NCBI GenBank assembly: GCA_900547455.1
Contig: URGV01000004.1
Span: forward strand, 1 to 64,000
Origin: an uncultured Oscillospiraceae bacterium
Lineage (GTDB): Bacteria; Bacillota; Clostridia; Oscillospirales; Ruminococcaceae
DNA: 64,000 nucleotides
Direction: 5' to 3'
Shown: in pieces, positions 48,121 to 57,378 of the stretch
How positions within the stretch are numbered: the stretch's first letter is position 1
How the letters are laid out: each line of letters starts with the position of its first letter
The notes under the pieces: generated by a model
What the model was told of the DNA's origin: nothing
Databases searched by the model: none
The model's input: the letters and a program-made list of their open reading frames with translations, nothing else
Program-made: the position numbers and the translations under genes

Positions 48121-48160
48121 AAGCAGAGGAAAGTTTTGAGAAACTTTCCTCTGCTTTTTT
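48121..48160 (+). terminator. Terminator of gyrA
   Basis: A perfect 16-bp stem (AAGCAGAGGAAAGTTT and complement) with a 4-base loop and a T run. Confidence 0.95.
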
Positions 48161-48183
48161 CTTACCTTTTCGGTACAAAACAA

Positions 48184-48220
48184 AACCGGCTGCCGCGCAT
48201 TGTTTGCGCGGCAGCCGGTT
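48184..48220 (-). terminator. Terminator of the ftsK transcript
   Basis: A perfect 15-bp stem (AACCGGCTGCCGCGC and complement), 7-base loop, then TTGTTTTG on the minus strand. It lies directly past the stop of the 42-codon gene. Confidence 0.9.
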
Positions 48221-48223
48221 CTT

Positions 48224-48352
48224 TTATAGTCTGGAATGGTCGGGGGTTGCTTTCTTCTGGGAGCCTTTTTTCTTTTTGCCGGTGAACTTTTCGATCAGCA
48301 AATCGGCTATATCTCCCAGAAACTCAATGCACAGATCCAGCAGGACAGACAC
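48224..48352 (-). CDS. Small protein of 42 residues downstream of ftsK
   Basis: The frame starts with GTG, eight bases after GGAGG, and reads VSVLLDLCIEFLGDIADLL followed by a Lys-rich part and the end PDHSRL. The N-terminal 22 residues form a hydrophobic or amphipathic helix, and the middle has KKKK. It lies 18 bases after the ftsK stop and is closed by a strong terminator, so the unit looks like a real gene. I do not recognise the family. Confidence 0.6.
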   Translation of the reverse strand: MSVLLDLCIEFLGDIADLLIEKFTGKKKKGSQKKATPDHSRL

Positions 48353-48370
48353 AAAAGGCACCTCCCTGCT

Positions 48371-51300
48371 TTAATAGTTGCGCCGGTTATCCTCCGCCTT
48401 TGCGGCGGCGATCATCTTCATCTCGATCCAGCGCTCCTTGGTGATGAGCACCTGGCGGGGCTTGCTGCCCTCGAACGGGCCGATGATGCCCTTTTCCTCC
48501 ATGGCGTCCATCAGGCGGGCGGCGCGGGCGTAGCCGAGCTTTAAGCGCCGCTGCAGCATCGAGGTGGAGGCCTGTCCGGTCTCGACCACAATCTCGATGG
48601 CGCTGGGCAGCATCTCGTCCTCGTCCGAGAAGCCGCCTCCGTCGTCCTTATCCTTGCCCTTCTTTTTGTCGGTGACGGCGTGACGGTCGATCTCCTGCAG
48701 AATCTGCTCGTCATAGGTCATCTTCTGGCCGGACTGCTTGATGAATTCGACAATCCGCTCCACCTCCCCGTCGGTGACAAAGCAGCCCTGCACGCGGGTC
48801 GGCTTGGAGGAGCCGATGGGGGAGAAGAGCATGTCGCCGCGGCCCAACAGCTTTTCCGCGCCGCTGGCGTCCAGGATGGTGCGGGAGTCGATCTGCGAGG
48901 AGACCGCAAAGGCGATGCGGGAGGGGATGTTGGCCTTGATGACGCCGGTGATGACGTCGACCGAGGGGCGCTGGGTGGCGATGACCAGGTGCATGCCGGC
49001 GGCGCGGGCCATCTGCGCCAGGCGGCAGATCGAATCCTCCACCTCGCCGGGGGCGGCCATCATCAGGTCGGCCAGCTCGTCGATGATGATGACAATCTGC
49101 GGCATCGGCTTCAGGCCGTTTTTCTCGGCGGCGCGGTTAAAGCCGGCCATATCGCGCACGCTGTAGTCCTTAAAGAGCTGGTAGCGGTTCAGCATCTCGT
49201 TGACCGCCCAGGAGAGGGCGCCCGCGGCCTTTTTGGGGTCGGTGACGACCGGGATTAAGAGGTGCGGGATGCCGTTGTAGATGCCAAGCTCGACCATCTT
49301 CGGGTCGATGAGCACCAGCTTGACCTGCTGCGGGGTGGAGTGGTAGAGCATGCTGACGATCAGCGAGTTGATGCACACCGACTTGCCGGAACCGGTGGAG
49401 CCGGCGATCAGGGTGTGCGGCATCTTGGCCAGATCTGCGATGGTCACCTTGCCGGCGATGTCCCGGCCCAGGGCGACCGCCAGCGGGCTTTTGGCCTGCT
49501 GGAACTCGGGGGAGTCGATGATCTCCCGGATCGAGACGGTGCTGACCACCTTGTTGGGCACCTCGATGCCGACGGCGGGCTTGTTGGGGATGGGTGCCTC
49601 GATGCGCACGCCGGAGGCGGCGAGGTTTAAGGCAATGTCGTCGGCGAGGTTGGTGATCTTGCTGATCTTGACGCCGGCCGACGGCTGCAGCTCATAGCGG
49701 GTGACGGCAGGGCCGCGGGCGATGTCGATGATGCGGGTCTGCACGCCAAAGCTCTGCAGGGTGGTGACCAGCTTCTCGGCGTTGGAGCGCAGCTCCTCCT
49801 GCAGGTTTTCCTCGTTGGGCTTTTCGATCTCGTTGAGAATATCGATCGGAGGCGGGATGTACGGGGGTTCTTCCGGCTCCTCCGGCTCGGGTTGGTCCGC
49901 CGAGTGGGAGACGCCCTCCAGGCTCATGCCCTGGGCTCTGATTTCGTCGGGGGAGACCTCGATAATTTCATGGGTTGTCTGCCTGCGCTCAGGGGTGGGG
50001 AGCAGGTCCTCTACCTCCGGCTCCTCCTCCAGATGGATATTGTCCGGGTCAAAGGAGGCGGCTGGCTCTTCCGGCAGTTCCTCTGGAACCTCCTCTGGAG
50101 CGGAAGCCTGCGGCAGTGGGATTTCCTCAACCGCCGGCTGTGGCTCTGGCTGCTCGAAGTGCTCGCCGAAGTGGAAATCCTCCGGGGCGATCAGGCCGTC
50201 GTCCTCCACATCGGGGCTGTCCTCCCAGGAAAGGCCGGTCTGCTGCACGTCGCCGAGGTTTTCCTCAAACAGCTTCATGGTGCGCTGCGCCTGCTGTGAG
50301 TCCGCCACCGGGCGCACCGGCGGGATGGGCATGTTCGATTTTAAGGTGTGCAGCACCGTCTGGTCCTCCTTGGCAAGGGAGGGCTTGCCGGAGGCCACGC
50401 GGTTGATTAAATCGTCCAGATAGGGGGAGCTGACTGGCTCGTCGGTGTCGGCTGCTGCCGGGGAGACGGAAGCTGTCTCGTCCAGGGATTCCTCAGAGGG
50501 CGGGTTCCAGAAGGCTTCGGTTCCCACCGCCTCCTGCAGCTCGTCGCGCTGCTGGGCAATCTGGCGGGCGCGCTCCTCTTCCTGGCGCTTCTGCTCGGCG
50601 CGCTCCTGGGCAAGTCTCTCCTTGATGGCGGCGCGGCCCTTGCGGGTGTCCTCCTGCTGGGCCTGCTGCATCTGCTGGAGCTCCTGCTCCTTTTTGCGCT
50701 TGGCGTTAAAGAAGCTGCTGGGGTTAAAGCCGCCATCGGTCAGAAGGGGCGGCTCGTCGTCGGGCGATTCCTGCCCGGCAACGGGGATGTTGATGTTAAA
50801 GTGCGGCTTGCTTTGTTCCTGCTCCATCTGTTCCTGCCGCAGCTGGCGCTGCTGCTCACGGATCTCGGAGTGGGCGACATAGACCTCCTCCATCTTTTTC
50901 ATCGGCTTTTTGGCTGACTGGTACAGGCCGATCAGCGTCCCGCCGGTCAGCACCATGATGACCACAAAGATCAGCAGCACCATCGTCACCTTGGCGCCGG
51001 TGGGGCCGAACCAGTACAGCAGCGGAAGGCCGAAGATGCCGGACACCGCGCCGCCCCCGTGCCCGTCGATGCCGTTCTGGAACAGGGTGAGAAACTTTTC
51101 AATCAGGTTGCCGTTGGGGATGCCGCTGCCGAACACCTGGGTGGCGCCGCTGAGCAGGCAGATGAGCAGCATGGTCTGCCAGACCTTGTGCCCGACCAGG
51201 CCGATGGGCTTGTCCAGGGTGGTCATGATCGAGATGTAAAAGAGCAGCGGGGCGATGAGGTAGGCGCTCCAGCCGAACATCCCGAGAAAGAAGTTATGTA

Positions 51301-51472
51301 TCCAGTTCCAGACGTTCTGCCCCTCGATCAGGGTGGTGGCCATGATGAACACCGCCACAGCAAAGACGACGATTGCCCAGAACTGCTGGCGGGAGTGCGC
51401 CTCGCGGTTCTTTTGCTCCTTTTCGCTTGCGGCGGCGCTTTTGCCGCGGGAAGAAGTTTTTTTGCTTGCCAT
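48371..51472 (-). CDS. ftsK: DNA translocase FtsK/SpoIIIE
   Basis: A septum-anchored motor that pumps chromosomal DNA during division or sporulation. The 1033-residue product has four membrane helices within residues 28-185 and a Gln/Glu/Pro-rich linker to about 555. The motor carries Walker [14 protein letters not shown] near 710 and Walker [17 protein letters not shown] near 815. The C-terminal gamma winged helix is [20 protein letters not shown]. The ATG follows AAGGAGAGA. Gene order tepA-ylzJ-ftsK is as in B. subtilis (spoIIIE). Confidence 0.96.
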   Translation of the reverse strand: MASKKTSSRGKSAAASEKEQKNREAHSRQQFWAIVVFAVAVFIMATTLIEGQNVWNWIHNFFLGMFGWSAYLIAPLLFYISIMTTLDKPIGLVGHKVWQTMLLICLLSGATQVFGSGIPNGNLIEKFLTLFQNGIDGHGGGAVSGIFGLPLLYWFGPTGAKVTMVLLIFVVIMVLTGGTLIGLYQSAKKPMKKMEEVYVAHSEIREQQRQLRQEQMEQEQSKPHFNINIPVAGQESPDDEPPLLTDGGFNPSSFFNAKRKKEQELQQMQQAQQEDTRKGRAAIKERLAQERAEQKRQEEERARQIAQQRDELQEAVGTEAFWNPPSEESLDETASVSPAAADTDEPVSSPYLDDLINRVASGKPSLAKEDQTVLHTLKSNMPIPPVRPVADSQQAQRTMKLFEENLGDVQQTGLSWEDSPDVEDDGLIAPEDFHFGEHFEQPEPQPAVEEIPLPQASAPEEVPEELPEEPAASFDPDNIHLEEEPEVEDLLPTPERRQTTHEIIEVSPDEIRAQGMSLEGVSHSADQPEPEEPEEPPYIPPPIDILNEIEKPNEENLQEELRSNAEKLVTTLQSFGVQTRIIDIARGPAVTRYELQPSAGVKISKITNLADDIALNLAASGVRIEAPIPNKPAVGIEVPNKVVSTVSIREIIDSPEFQQAKSPLAVALGRDIAGKVTIADLAKMPHTLIAGSTGSGKSVCINSLIVSMLYHSTPQQVKLVLIDPKMVELGIYNGIPHLLIPVVTDPKKAAGALSWAVNEMLNRYQLFKDYSVRDMAGFNRAAEKNGLKPMPQIVIIIDELADLMMAAPGEVEDSICRLAQMARAAGMHLVIATQRPSVDVITGVIKANIPSRIAFAVSSQIDSRTILDASGAEKLLGRGDMLFSPIGSSKPTRVQGCFVTDGEVERIVEFIKQSGQKMTYDEQILQEIDRHAVTDKKKGKDKDDGGGFSDEDEMLPSAIEIVVETGQASTSMLQRRLKLGYARAARLMDAMEEKGIIGPFEGSKPRQVLITKERWIEMKMIAAAKAEDNRRNY

Positions 51473-51534
51473 ATCATCTCTCCTTAAAGCGCGGGCAGCG
51501 TGGCGCTGCGCCTTTTTGGTCGTTTTTTATCAAA

Positions 51535-51646
51535 GGCAGCGCAGGAAAAAACGCTGCCGGAAAGGGCGATTGAGTGACTGCCGGAGGCTTTCCCACAAGG
51601 CTCCGGCTTTTTTATGTAAGCGCGCAGGGGAAGCGCGCAATTTTTT
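51535..51646. terminator. Three hairpins between ylzJ and ftsK
   Basis: Stems lie at 51535-51558 (GGCAGCG arms), 51580-51607 (GCCGGAG arms) and 51620-51638 (GCGCGC arms). The last two are followed by six T on the plus strand, although both flanking genes run on the minus strand. They may stop antisense transcription. Confidence 0.5.
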
Positions 51647-51902
51647 AGGGGAAGGGGTAGGTCCTGGGCAGCCAGGAAAGGGAGACAGGAGCTGACGGAA
51701 ACAGCTCTTTGCCCAGGAAATCGGCAGGGTTGGTGGAAAAGATGCGCTCGACGGTCAGTTGTCCATCCTGTACCGTGCCCTCCACCGCGCAGGTGGCGGA
51801 AAGGAAGAAGGTCTGCCGGGCGGGCTGCTGCATCCCCTGCGCCTGCCAGTCGGCTACCATCTGCTGCATGGCCTCGACGGGGACGATGGAGTGGAGGATC
51901 AT
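51645..51902 (-). CDS. ylzJ: YlzJ-like protein
   Basis: An 85-residue protein of the YlzJ family. It starts [15 protein letters not shown] and contains [10 protein letters not shown] and the Trp-Leu-Pro end. The family is found between tepA and spoIIIE/ftsK; its function is unknown. Its ATG overlaps the tepA stop (ATGA), so translation is coupled. Confidence 0.85.
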   Translation of the reverse strand: MILHSIVPVEAMQQMVADWQAQGMQQPARQTFFLSATCAVEGTVQDGQLTVERIFSTNPADFLGKELFPSAPVSLSWLPRTYPFP

Positions 51903-52717
51903 TTCTGCTTGCCCCCTTTTGCCTTGGCGGTGCGGCGGCCTTTGGCTGCTTTTTTGGCTGCCTTTTTGCCGCTGTCCCCGCTCTCAATCATCTCATAGAG
52001 GCAGGCGATGGCCTCGCTCAAGCCGCCCAGATGGTCGATGAGCCCCTCCTCCACCGCCTTTTCGCCGTCCAGTACGGTGCCGACGTCCATCACCAGCTCC
52101 CCGGTGTTCATCATCAGCCGCCGGAAGTCCTTGGAGGAGATTTTGGAATTGTCGGTGACAAACCGCACGATGCGCTCCTGCATCCGGTCAAAGTAGGACA
52201 GCGTCTGCGGCACGCCCAGCACCAGGCCGTTCATCCGCACCGGGTGGACGGTCATGGTGGCCGACGGCGCGATGAACGACTGCCGCGCGCTGCAGGCCAG
52301 CGGCACACCGATCGAGTGCCCGCCGCCCAGCACCAGCGAGACGGTCGGCTTTTTCATCCCGGAAATCAGCTCCGCGATGGCCAGCCCCGCCTCCACGTCT
52401 CCGCCGACGGTGTTCAGGATAATCATCAGCCCCTCGATGGAGGGGTCCTGCTCGATGGCGACCAGCTGGGGGATGACGTGTTCATACTTGGTGGTTTTGT
52501 TCTGCGGGGGCAGGATGTAGTGCCCCTCGATCTGCCCGACGATGGTCAGGCAGTGGATGACGTGTTTTGCTTTGGTCACGGTGACCGAACCGGTCTGCAT
52601 GATCTGTTCGGACTGGTCGGACATCTCCTCATATTCCGCAGAATCGCCGCCCTCCGGCGCTTCGTTGACGGGGGAGTGATTCAGCTTTTCCTGCGGTTCC
52701 TTTTTCTTTCGGCCCAT
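51899..52717 (-). CDS. tepA: ClpP-like protease TepA (translocation-enhancing protein)
   Basis: A cytoplasmic serine protease of the ClpP fold, without ATPase partner, that in B. subtilis aids protein export and handles spore proteins. The 272-residue product has the substrate strand [15 protein letters not shown] near 105, the nucleophile in [14 protein letters not shown] near 135 and the histidine in [13 protein letters not shown] near 160. The C-terminal 20 residues are Lys/Ala-rich. The ATG at 52717 has GGAGG eight bases ahead. A GTG three codons upstream overlaps that site. Confidence 0.92.
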   Translation of the reverse strand: MGRKKKEPQEKLNHSPVNEAPEGGDSAEYEEMSDQSEQIMQTGSVTVTKAKHVIHCLTIVGQIEGHYILPPQNKTTKYEHVIPQLVAIEQDPSIEGLMIILNTVGGDVEAGLAIAELISGMKKPTVSLVLGGGHSIGVPLACSARQSFIAPSATMTVHPVRMNGLVLGVPQTLSYFDRMQERIVRFVTDNSKISSKDFRRLMMNTGELVMDVGTVLDGEKAVEEGLIDHLGGLSEAIACLYEMIESGDSGKKAAKKAAKGRRTAKAKGGKQK

Positions 52718-52912
52718 ACGCCGCACCTCCGTAGAAAGATTTCTTCCGGAATAGTGTGCGCGCGGGGCGTCGGATTATACCCTTTGCAAACTGCTCTTTT
52801 TATTATAAACGGATTTGGCGGATGAATCAACCGAAGAAGAGCGGATGATGTCGCCATTTTTGTAAAGAAAATAAAAAAGTTTTTTTGCCGCAATCTTTTT
52901 CTAAAAAAGGAA

Positions 52913-52934
52913 GGAGGGAAATGATTTTCCCTCC
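52913..52934 (-). terminator. Terminator of the DUF3267 gene
   Basis: A perfect 9-bp stem (GGAGGGAAA and complement) with a 4-base loop, followed by a T-rich tract on the minus strand. Confidence 0.85.
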
Positions 52935-52950
52935 CTACGCGGGTTTTCGT

Positions 52951-53532
52951 TTAACATTCGCTTTTCGAGTAGACCGTCATGCTGACCCCGCAGTCCCTGA
53001 CGGCGATGTCCTTTGGCAGCTGGGCAAACCGGACGGTCACAAACAGGTCGCCGGCGGCGCCGGAAAGGTTGATGACCTGCAAAAGATAGACGACCCAAAA
53101 CCACCCCTGCGGAACAAGCGGGAGGATGGCGGCAAACAGAACGCCAAAGGTCAGAATTGGGGCCAGGGCAACGGTCAGGTAGCCGCTTTTGTCGTAATAG
53201 TCGTCGCTGCCTGCAAAGGCGTACAGGCCGGTGAAGCCGTACCGGACCTTTTTGGTGCCCAGCGCCTTCATGACAATGCCGTGGACCAGCTCGTGCAAAA
53301 ACAGATAAGCGAAGATGGAGACGCCCAGCACCAAAAACCGCAGGCCGACGGTCAGGCTGTCCGACCCGGTGAACAGCGAGGTGATTGGGACAAACAGATT
53401 TGCGCCCAGAATCATCGCCGCGCCGATCAGCAGGGCGAGGGCATTGACGGTGAGGGCGGCTTTTTTGTCCTTCTGCAGGTCGATCGAGTCGATTTGACGG
53501 TAGCCGGCGGGCAGATGGGAGATTGCTTTCAT
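52951..53532 (-). CDS. DUF3267 putative zinc-metalloprotease membrane protein
   Basis: A 193-residue protein with four helices (about 28-52, 60-85, 115-135 and 143-160). The motif HELVHGIVMKALG near 80 is the zinc-binding HExxH of DUF3267, which resembles site-2 protease-like peptidases. No substrate is known. It stands alone between tepA and an acetyltransferase, with a good GGAGGAAC site before its start and a terminator after its end. Confidence 0.83.
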   Translation of the reverse strand: MKAISHLPAGYRQIDSIDLQKDKKAALTVNALALLIGAAMILGANLFVPITSLFTGSDSLTVGLRFLVLGVSIFAYLFLHELVHGIVMKALGTKKVRYGFTGLYAFAGSDDYYDKSGYLTVALAPILTFGVLFAAILPLVPQGWFWVVYLLQVINLSGAAGDLFVTVRFAQLPKDIAVRDCGVSMTVYSKSEC

Positions 53533-53571
53533 CGGTTCCTCCTTTGGATATAGTCCCCAAATTGCTGCGGC

Positions 53572-54117
53572 TTAGAGGACCTTGACCATCAAGAGCTCCC
53601 GCAGGCGGGTGCCGTCTTTCAGATGGATGGCGTTTGGGCGGACGCCGAACCGCTCAAAGCCGAACTTCTCATACAGCCGGATGGCGCGGTTGTTGCCCTC
53701 CATGACCTCCAGCTCGAGCTGCTCGACGCCGCGCTCTTTGGCGAGGCGGATCATCTCCTCAAACATGGCGGTGCCGATGCCGCGGCTCCAGTACTTCTGA
53801 ATCAGGGCGATGGCCACATCGGCGCGGTGGCGGGTCTTGGGTTTGTTGTGGAAGGAGAGCTGGCAGTTGCCGGCGATCTCCCCGTCGATTTCGCAGACGA
53901 TCATCAGGTCGTACTCCGATTGCAGCACCTTTTCGAGGAATGCCGCTTCCCGCTCCTCTGTCATCTGAAAATCTTCGGGGGAGTGCAGCAGGTAAGGGGT
54001 CTGGGCGTAGCAGGTTTTCATGTACTGGACCATCCCGGCAGCGTCCTGCGGCGTGGGTTGGCGGAACAGCGCCTGGGAGCCGTCCCGCAGGCGGATGGTT
54101 TTGGGCTGGTATTGCAT
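53572..54117 (-). CDS. GNAT family N-acetyltransferase
   Basis: A 181-residue acetyltransferase covering the whole GNAT fold. Motif A is RADVAIALIQKYWSRGIGTA near 108 and motif B is LEVMEGNNRAIRLYEKFGFERFG near 142. The protein begins MQYQPKTIRLRDGSQALFR. The layout resembles RimI/RimJ-like or amino-sugar acetyltransferases, but the substrate is not predictable. The start at 54117 follows AAGGAGGTG. Confidence 0.87.
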   Translation of the reverse strand: MQYQPKTIRLRDGSQALFRQPTPQDAAGMVQYMKTCYAQTPYLLHSPEDFQMTEEREAAFLEKVLQSEYDLMIVCEIDGEIAGNCQLSFHNKPKTRHRADVAIALIQKYWSRGIGTAMFEEMIRLAKERGVEQLELEVMEGNNRAIRLYEKFGFERFGVRPNAIHLKDGTRLRELLMVKVL

Positions 54118-54141
54118 CCTGACACCTCCTTGTGACAGAAA

Positions 54142-54169
54142 GCGGGAGAAGGAAGCGCCCTTCTCCCGC
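54142..54169 (-). terminator. Terminator of fba
   Basis: An 11-bp stem (GCGGGAGAAGG and complement) 27 bases past the aldolase stop, followed by TTTCTG on the minus strand. Confidence 0.75.
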
Positions 54170-54195
54170 AAAAAGATTTGTCCAAAAGATAGTTT

Positions 54196-55059
54196 TTAGG
54201 CCTTGTCGATCGAGCCGAACAGCTCCATCTTCTCCTTGACCTTTGCCTTGATGGCCTCGAAGCCCGGCTTGAGGACCTTTCTTGGGTCGAAGCCCTTTGG
54301 CTGCTGGTCCTTGTTCTCCTCAAAATATTTGCGGGTCGCTTCGGTGAAGACGATCTGGCACTCGGTGTTGACGTTGATCTTGGAAACGCCCTTGCTGATG
54401 GCGTCCTTGACCATCTCGTCCGGGATGCCGGTGCCGCCGTGCAGAACCAGCGGCATGGTGCCGGTCTTTTCCTGGATCTTTGCCAGCACGTCCAGGCGCA
54501 GGCCGGGCCAGTTTTCCGGGTAGACGCCGTGGATGTTGCCGATGCCGGCAGCCAGCATGTCGACGCCCAGCTCACAGATGCTGGCGCACTCGTCCGGGTC
54601 CGCGATCTCGCCGCCGCCCAGCACGCCGTCCTCTTCGCCGCCGATGGCGCCTACCTCGGCCTCAACCGAGACGCCTTTGGCGTGTGCCAGCGCGACGATC
54701 TCCTTGGTCTTGGCGACGTTTTCTTCGATGTCATACTTGGAACCGTCGAACATAACCGAGGAGAAGCCCTTCTCGATGCACTCTTTGGCCGCCTCATAGC
54801 TGCCGTGGTCGAGGTGCAGCGCAACCGGAACGGTGATGCCGAGCTCCTTGATCATGCCGTTGACCATGCCGACGACGGTGGTGTAGCCGCCCATGTACTT
54901 GCCGGCGCCTTCGGATACGCCCAGGATAACCGGGGAGTTATTCTCCTGCGCAGTGAGCAGGATCGCCTTGGTCCACTCCAGGTTGTTGATGTTGAAGTGT
55001 CCAACCGCGTACTTGCCGGCCTTTGCCTTGTCCAGCATTTCTTTTGCAGAAACTAACAT
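54196..55059 (-). CDS. fba: Class II fructose-1,6-bisphosphate aldolase
   Basis: Splits fructose 1,6-bisphosphate to glyceraldehyde 3-phosphate and dihydroxyacetone phosphate in glycolysis, using zinc. The 287-residue product has YAVGHFNINNLEW near 18, the zinc site PVALHLDHGSYE near 77, EAEVGAIGGEEDG near 133, LHGGTGIPDEMV near 205 and INVNTE near 230. The ATG at 55059 has AAGGAGG. Over 100 codons open upstream are an artefact across the promoter. Confidence 0.96.
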   Translation of the reverse strand: MLVSAKEMLDKAKAGKYAVGHFNINNLEWTKAILLTAQENNSPVILGVSEGAGKYMGGYTTVVGMVNGMIKELGITVPVALHLDHGSYEAAKECIEKGFSSVMFDGSKYDIEENVAKTKEIVALAHAKGVSVEAEVGAIGGEEDGVLGGGEIADPDECASICELGVDMLAAGIGNIHGVYPENWPGLRLDVLAKIQEKTGTMPLVLHGGTGIPDEMVKDAISKGVSKINVNTECQIVFTEATRKYFEENKDQQPKGFDPRKVLKPGFEAIKAKVKEKMELFGSIDKA

Positions 55060-55134
55060 AGAAAAATTCCTCCTTAATCTGAAAGCCTCGTCCCTGTGGA
55101 TGCCATCTGTCTGGAACGTCTTTTTCTGTCTTTT

Positions 55135-55163
55135 ATTATAAACAATTGCGGCTGGAAAATCAA
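55135..55163 (-). promoter_or_regulatory. Promoter of fba
   Basis: TTGATT and TATAAT spaced by 17 bases on the minus strand, 75 bases before the aldolase start. Confidence 0.8.
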
Positions 55164-55289
55164 TCCGTTTTCGCTTGCCGCCGCGCGGGTTGTACAGGCG
55201 GAAAGGGAAGAAAGCGGTCGATTTTCTGTTGGCTGTGTGAATAAACGGAAAATTTTCCTGAAAAGGCCGGGGTTTTCGACCGGTTTTTG

Positions 55290-55318
55290 TTGACTTTTTA
55301 ATAAAAAAGTCATAGAAT
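55290..55318 (+). promoter_or_regulatory. Promoter of the phosphoglucomutase gene
   Basis: TTGACT and TAGAAT spaced by 17 bases on the plus strand. The aldolase and mutase promoters diverge in a 340-base gap that shows nothing else. Confidence 0.75.
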
Positions 55319-55401
55319 AAAAATGGGATATATTTAATTTGCACATAATCTTGTGCGAAAAACCACATGGGAAATGACGAACATTAGAAAGGATGATTGG
55401 G

Positions 55402-57114
55402 ATGAACTATCTTGACACATACAACATTTGGAAGTCCAAGCATCTGGAAGATCCGGATCTGATTGCAGAGATGGTGGACATCGAGGGCAACGACCACGAG
55501 ATCAAGGAGCGCTTTGTCAAGATGCTGGAGTTCGGCACCGCCGGACTGCGCGGCATTCTGGGCGTGGGCACCAACCGGATGAATATTTATACCGTCGCGC
55601 TTGCCACCCAGGGCATGGCCGACTATGTCAAGGAGAAATTTGAGAATCCGTCGGTGGCCATCGCCTATGACAGCCGCATCAAGAGCGATCTGTTTGCCAA
55701 CGTCACCGCGCGAGTCTTTGCGGCCAACGGCGTCAAGGCGTACCTGTTTAAGGAACTGATGCCGACCCCGACCCTTTCCTTTGCGGTTCGTCAGCTGCAC
55801 TGCAGCGCCGGCATCGTCATCACCGCCAGCCACAACCCCTCCAAGTATAACGGCTACAAGGCCTACGGCGAGGACGGCTGCCAGCTCAACCCGCAGGCTG
55901 CCGCCAAGGTGCTGGAGCTTGCCAGCAAGACCGACATCTTTGACGGGGTCAAAAAGATCTCGCTGGAGGAGGGGCTGCGCACCGGCATGATCGAGTACAT
56001 CTCCGACGAGCTGGTGGACCGGTATCTGGACCGCGTCTTTGCGCTGCGCGTCAGCAAGGCGCCGGTGGAAAAGAGCGACCTGAAGGTGGTCTACACCCCG
56101 CTCAACGGCACCGGAAACAAGCTGGTCCGCCGCATTCTGCAGCGCATCGGCATTGAGAACATTGCGGTGGTGCGGGAACAGGAGCTGCCGAACGGCCACT
56201 TCCCGACCTGCCCATATCCAAACCCGGAGGAAAAATCCACTCTGGAGCTGGGCATCGAGCTGTGCAAGAAGATTGACGGCGACCTGGTGCTGGCCACCGA
56301 CCCGGATGCGGACCGTGTCGGCATCGCGGTCAACCACCACGGTGAGTACATCCTGCCGACCGGCAACGAGGTGGGTGTGCTGATGCTGGACTATATCGCC
56401 AAGCAGCGCATCGCGCAGGGCACCATGCCAAAGAACCCGGTAGCGGTCAAGTCGATTGTCTCCACCCCTTTAGCTGACGTGGTCGCCAAGAGCTACGGCA
56501 TCCAGATGATCAACGTCCTCACCGGCTTCAAGTACATCGGTGAGCAGATCACCCTGCTGGAGCAGAAGGGCGAGGAAAACCGCTTCCTGCTTGGCTTTGA
56601 GGAGAGCTACGGCTACATGACCGGCGGCCATGTGCGCGACAAGGATGCGGTCAACGGCTCGATGATTATCTGCGAGATGGCGCAGTACTATAAGAGACAG
56701 GGCAAGACACTGATCGACGCTCTGAACGACATCTTCGCCCGCTTTGGCGTCTACGCCTCCAAGGTCAAAGGCTACACCTACGAGGGAACCGAGGGCATGG
56801 AGACGATGGCAGGCATCATGAAGCGGCTGCGCGAGAACCCGCCAAAGAGCTTCTCCGGCTACAAGGTGCTGGCCTGCGCGGACTACCAGATTTCCAAGCG
56901 CAAGGATTTCCGCAGCGGCGGCGAGGCGGACATTTCGCTGCCGACCTCCAACGTGCTGGAGTACGATCTGGAAAACAATCTGAAGGTGATTGTCCGTCCG
57001 TCCGGAACCGAACCGAAGATCAAGGTCTACCTGACCATCGTCACTAACGACAAACAGCAGATTCCAATCATCGAACAGCGCCTGTTCGACGCTGCCGACA
57101 TGCTCATGCGATAA
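55402..57114 (+). CDS. pgcA: Phosphoglucomutase / phosphomannomutase
   Basis: Interconverts hexose 1- and 6-phosphates for cell envelope precursors. The 570-residue product has the phosphoserine loop VITASHNPSKYNGYKAYG near 138, the metal loop LATDPDADRVG near 295, the sugar-binding GFEESYGYMTGGH near 397 and the phosphate-binding RPSGTEPKIKVYL near 535. Length and motifs fit the PgcA (YhxB) group. I use the ATG at 55402, nine bases after AAAGG. A terminator follows. Confidence 0.94.
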   Translation: MNYLDTYNIWKSKHLEDPDLIAEMVDIEGNDHEIKERFVKMLEFGTAGLRGILGVGTNRMNIYTVALATQGMADYVKEKFENPSVAIAYDSRIKSDLFANVTARVFAANGVKAYLFKELMPTPTLSFAVRQLHCSAGIVITASHNPSKYNGYKAYGEDGCQLNPQAAAKVLELASKTDIFDGVKKISLEEGLRTGMIEYISDELVDRYLDRVFALRVSKAPVEKSDLKVVYTPLNGTGNKLVRRILQRIGIENIAVVREQELPNGHFPTCPYPNPEEKSTLELGIELCKKIDGDLVLATDPDADRVGIAVNHHGEYILPTGNEVGVLMLDYIAKQRIAQGTMPKNPVAVKSIVSTPLADVVAKSYGIQMINVLTGFKYIGEQITLLEQKGEENRFLLGFEESYGYMTGGHVRDKDAVNGSMIICEMAQYYKRQGKTLIDALNDIFARFGVYASKVKGYTYEGTEGMETMAGIMKRLRENPPKSFSGYKVLACADYQISKRKDFRSGGEADISLPTSNVLEYDLENNLKVIVRPSGTEPKIKVYLTIVTNDKQQIPIIEQRLFDAADMLMR

Positions 57115-57126
57115 ATTTTCATGGAG

Positions 57127-57159
57127 AAAAAGTCCGGAACAGTATGTTCCGGACTTTTT
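57127..57159 (+). terminator. Terminator of the phosphoglucomutase gene
   Basis: A perfect 15-bp stem (AAAAAGTCCGGAACA and complement) with a 3-base loop. The T run is part of the stem. Confidence 0.93.
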
Positions 57160-57263
57160 CTGTATGGCCCCTTTGGGGAGTGGCGGGGCCGCATTGTAAA
57201 GCGTGTGTTAATTAACGGTAAAATTTTCTGTGTTTTTTTGCCCGAGAGTGTGCAACTTCACTA

Positions 57264-57292
57264 TTGCATTTCGGGCGGACCTTGCCTATAAT
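57264..57292 (+). promoter_or_regulatory. Promoter of the MATE gene
   Basis: TTGCAT and TATAAT spaced by 17 bases. The leader of about 85 bases shows no riboswitch I recognise. Confidence 0.8.
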
Positions 57293-57378
57293 AAACAATA
57301 TTGGAAGGTTCCGGCCCCGGGCAGAATCAATTTGAGGGACGGGCGAGAGTAATCTTGATGTAGAAAAGGATGTGTGTC

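Noticed and set aside
57160..57378. Riboswitch before the MATE transporter
   Set aside because: The leader is short and I could not match it to a guanidine or other known transporter-linked riboswitch.
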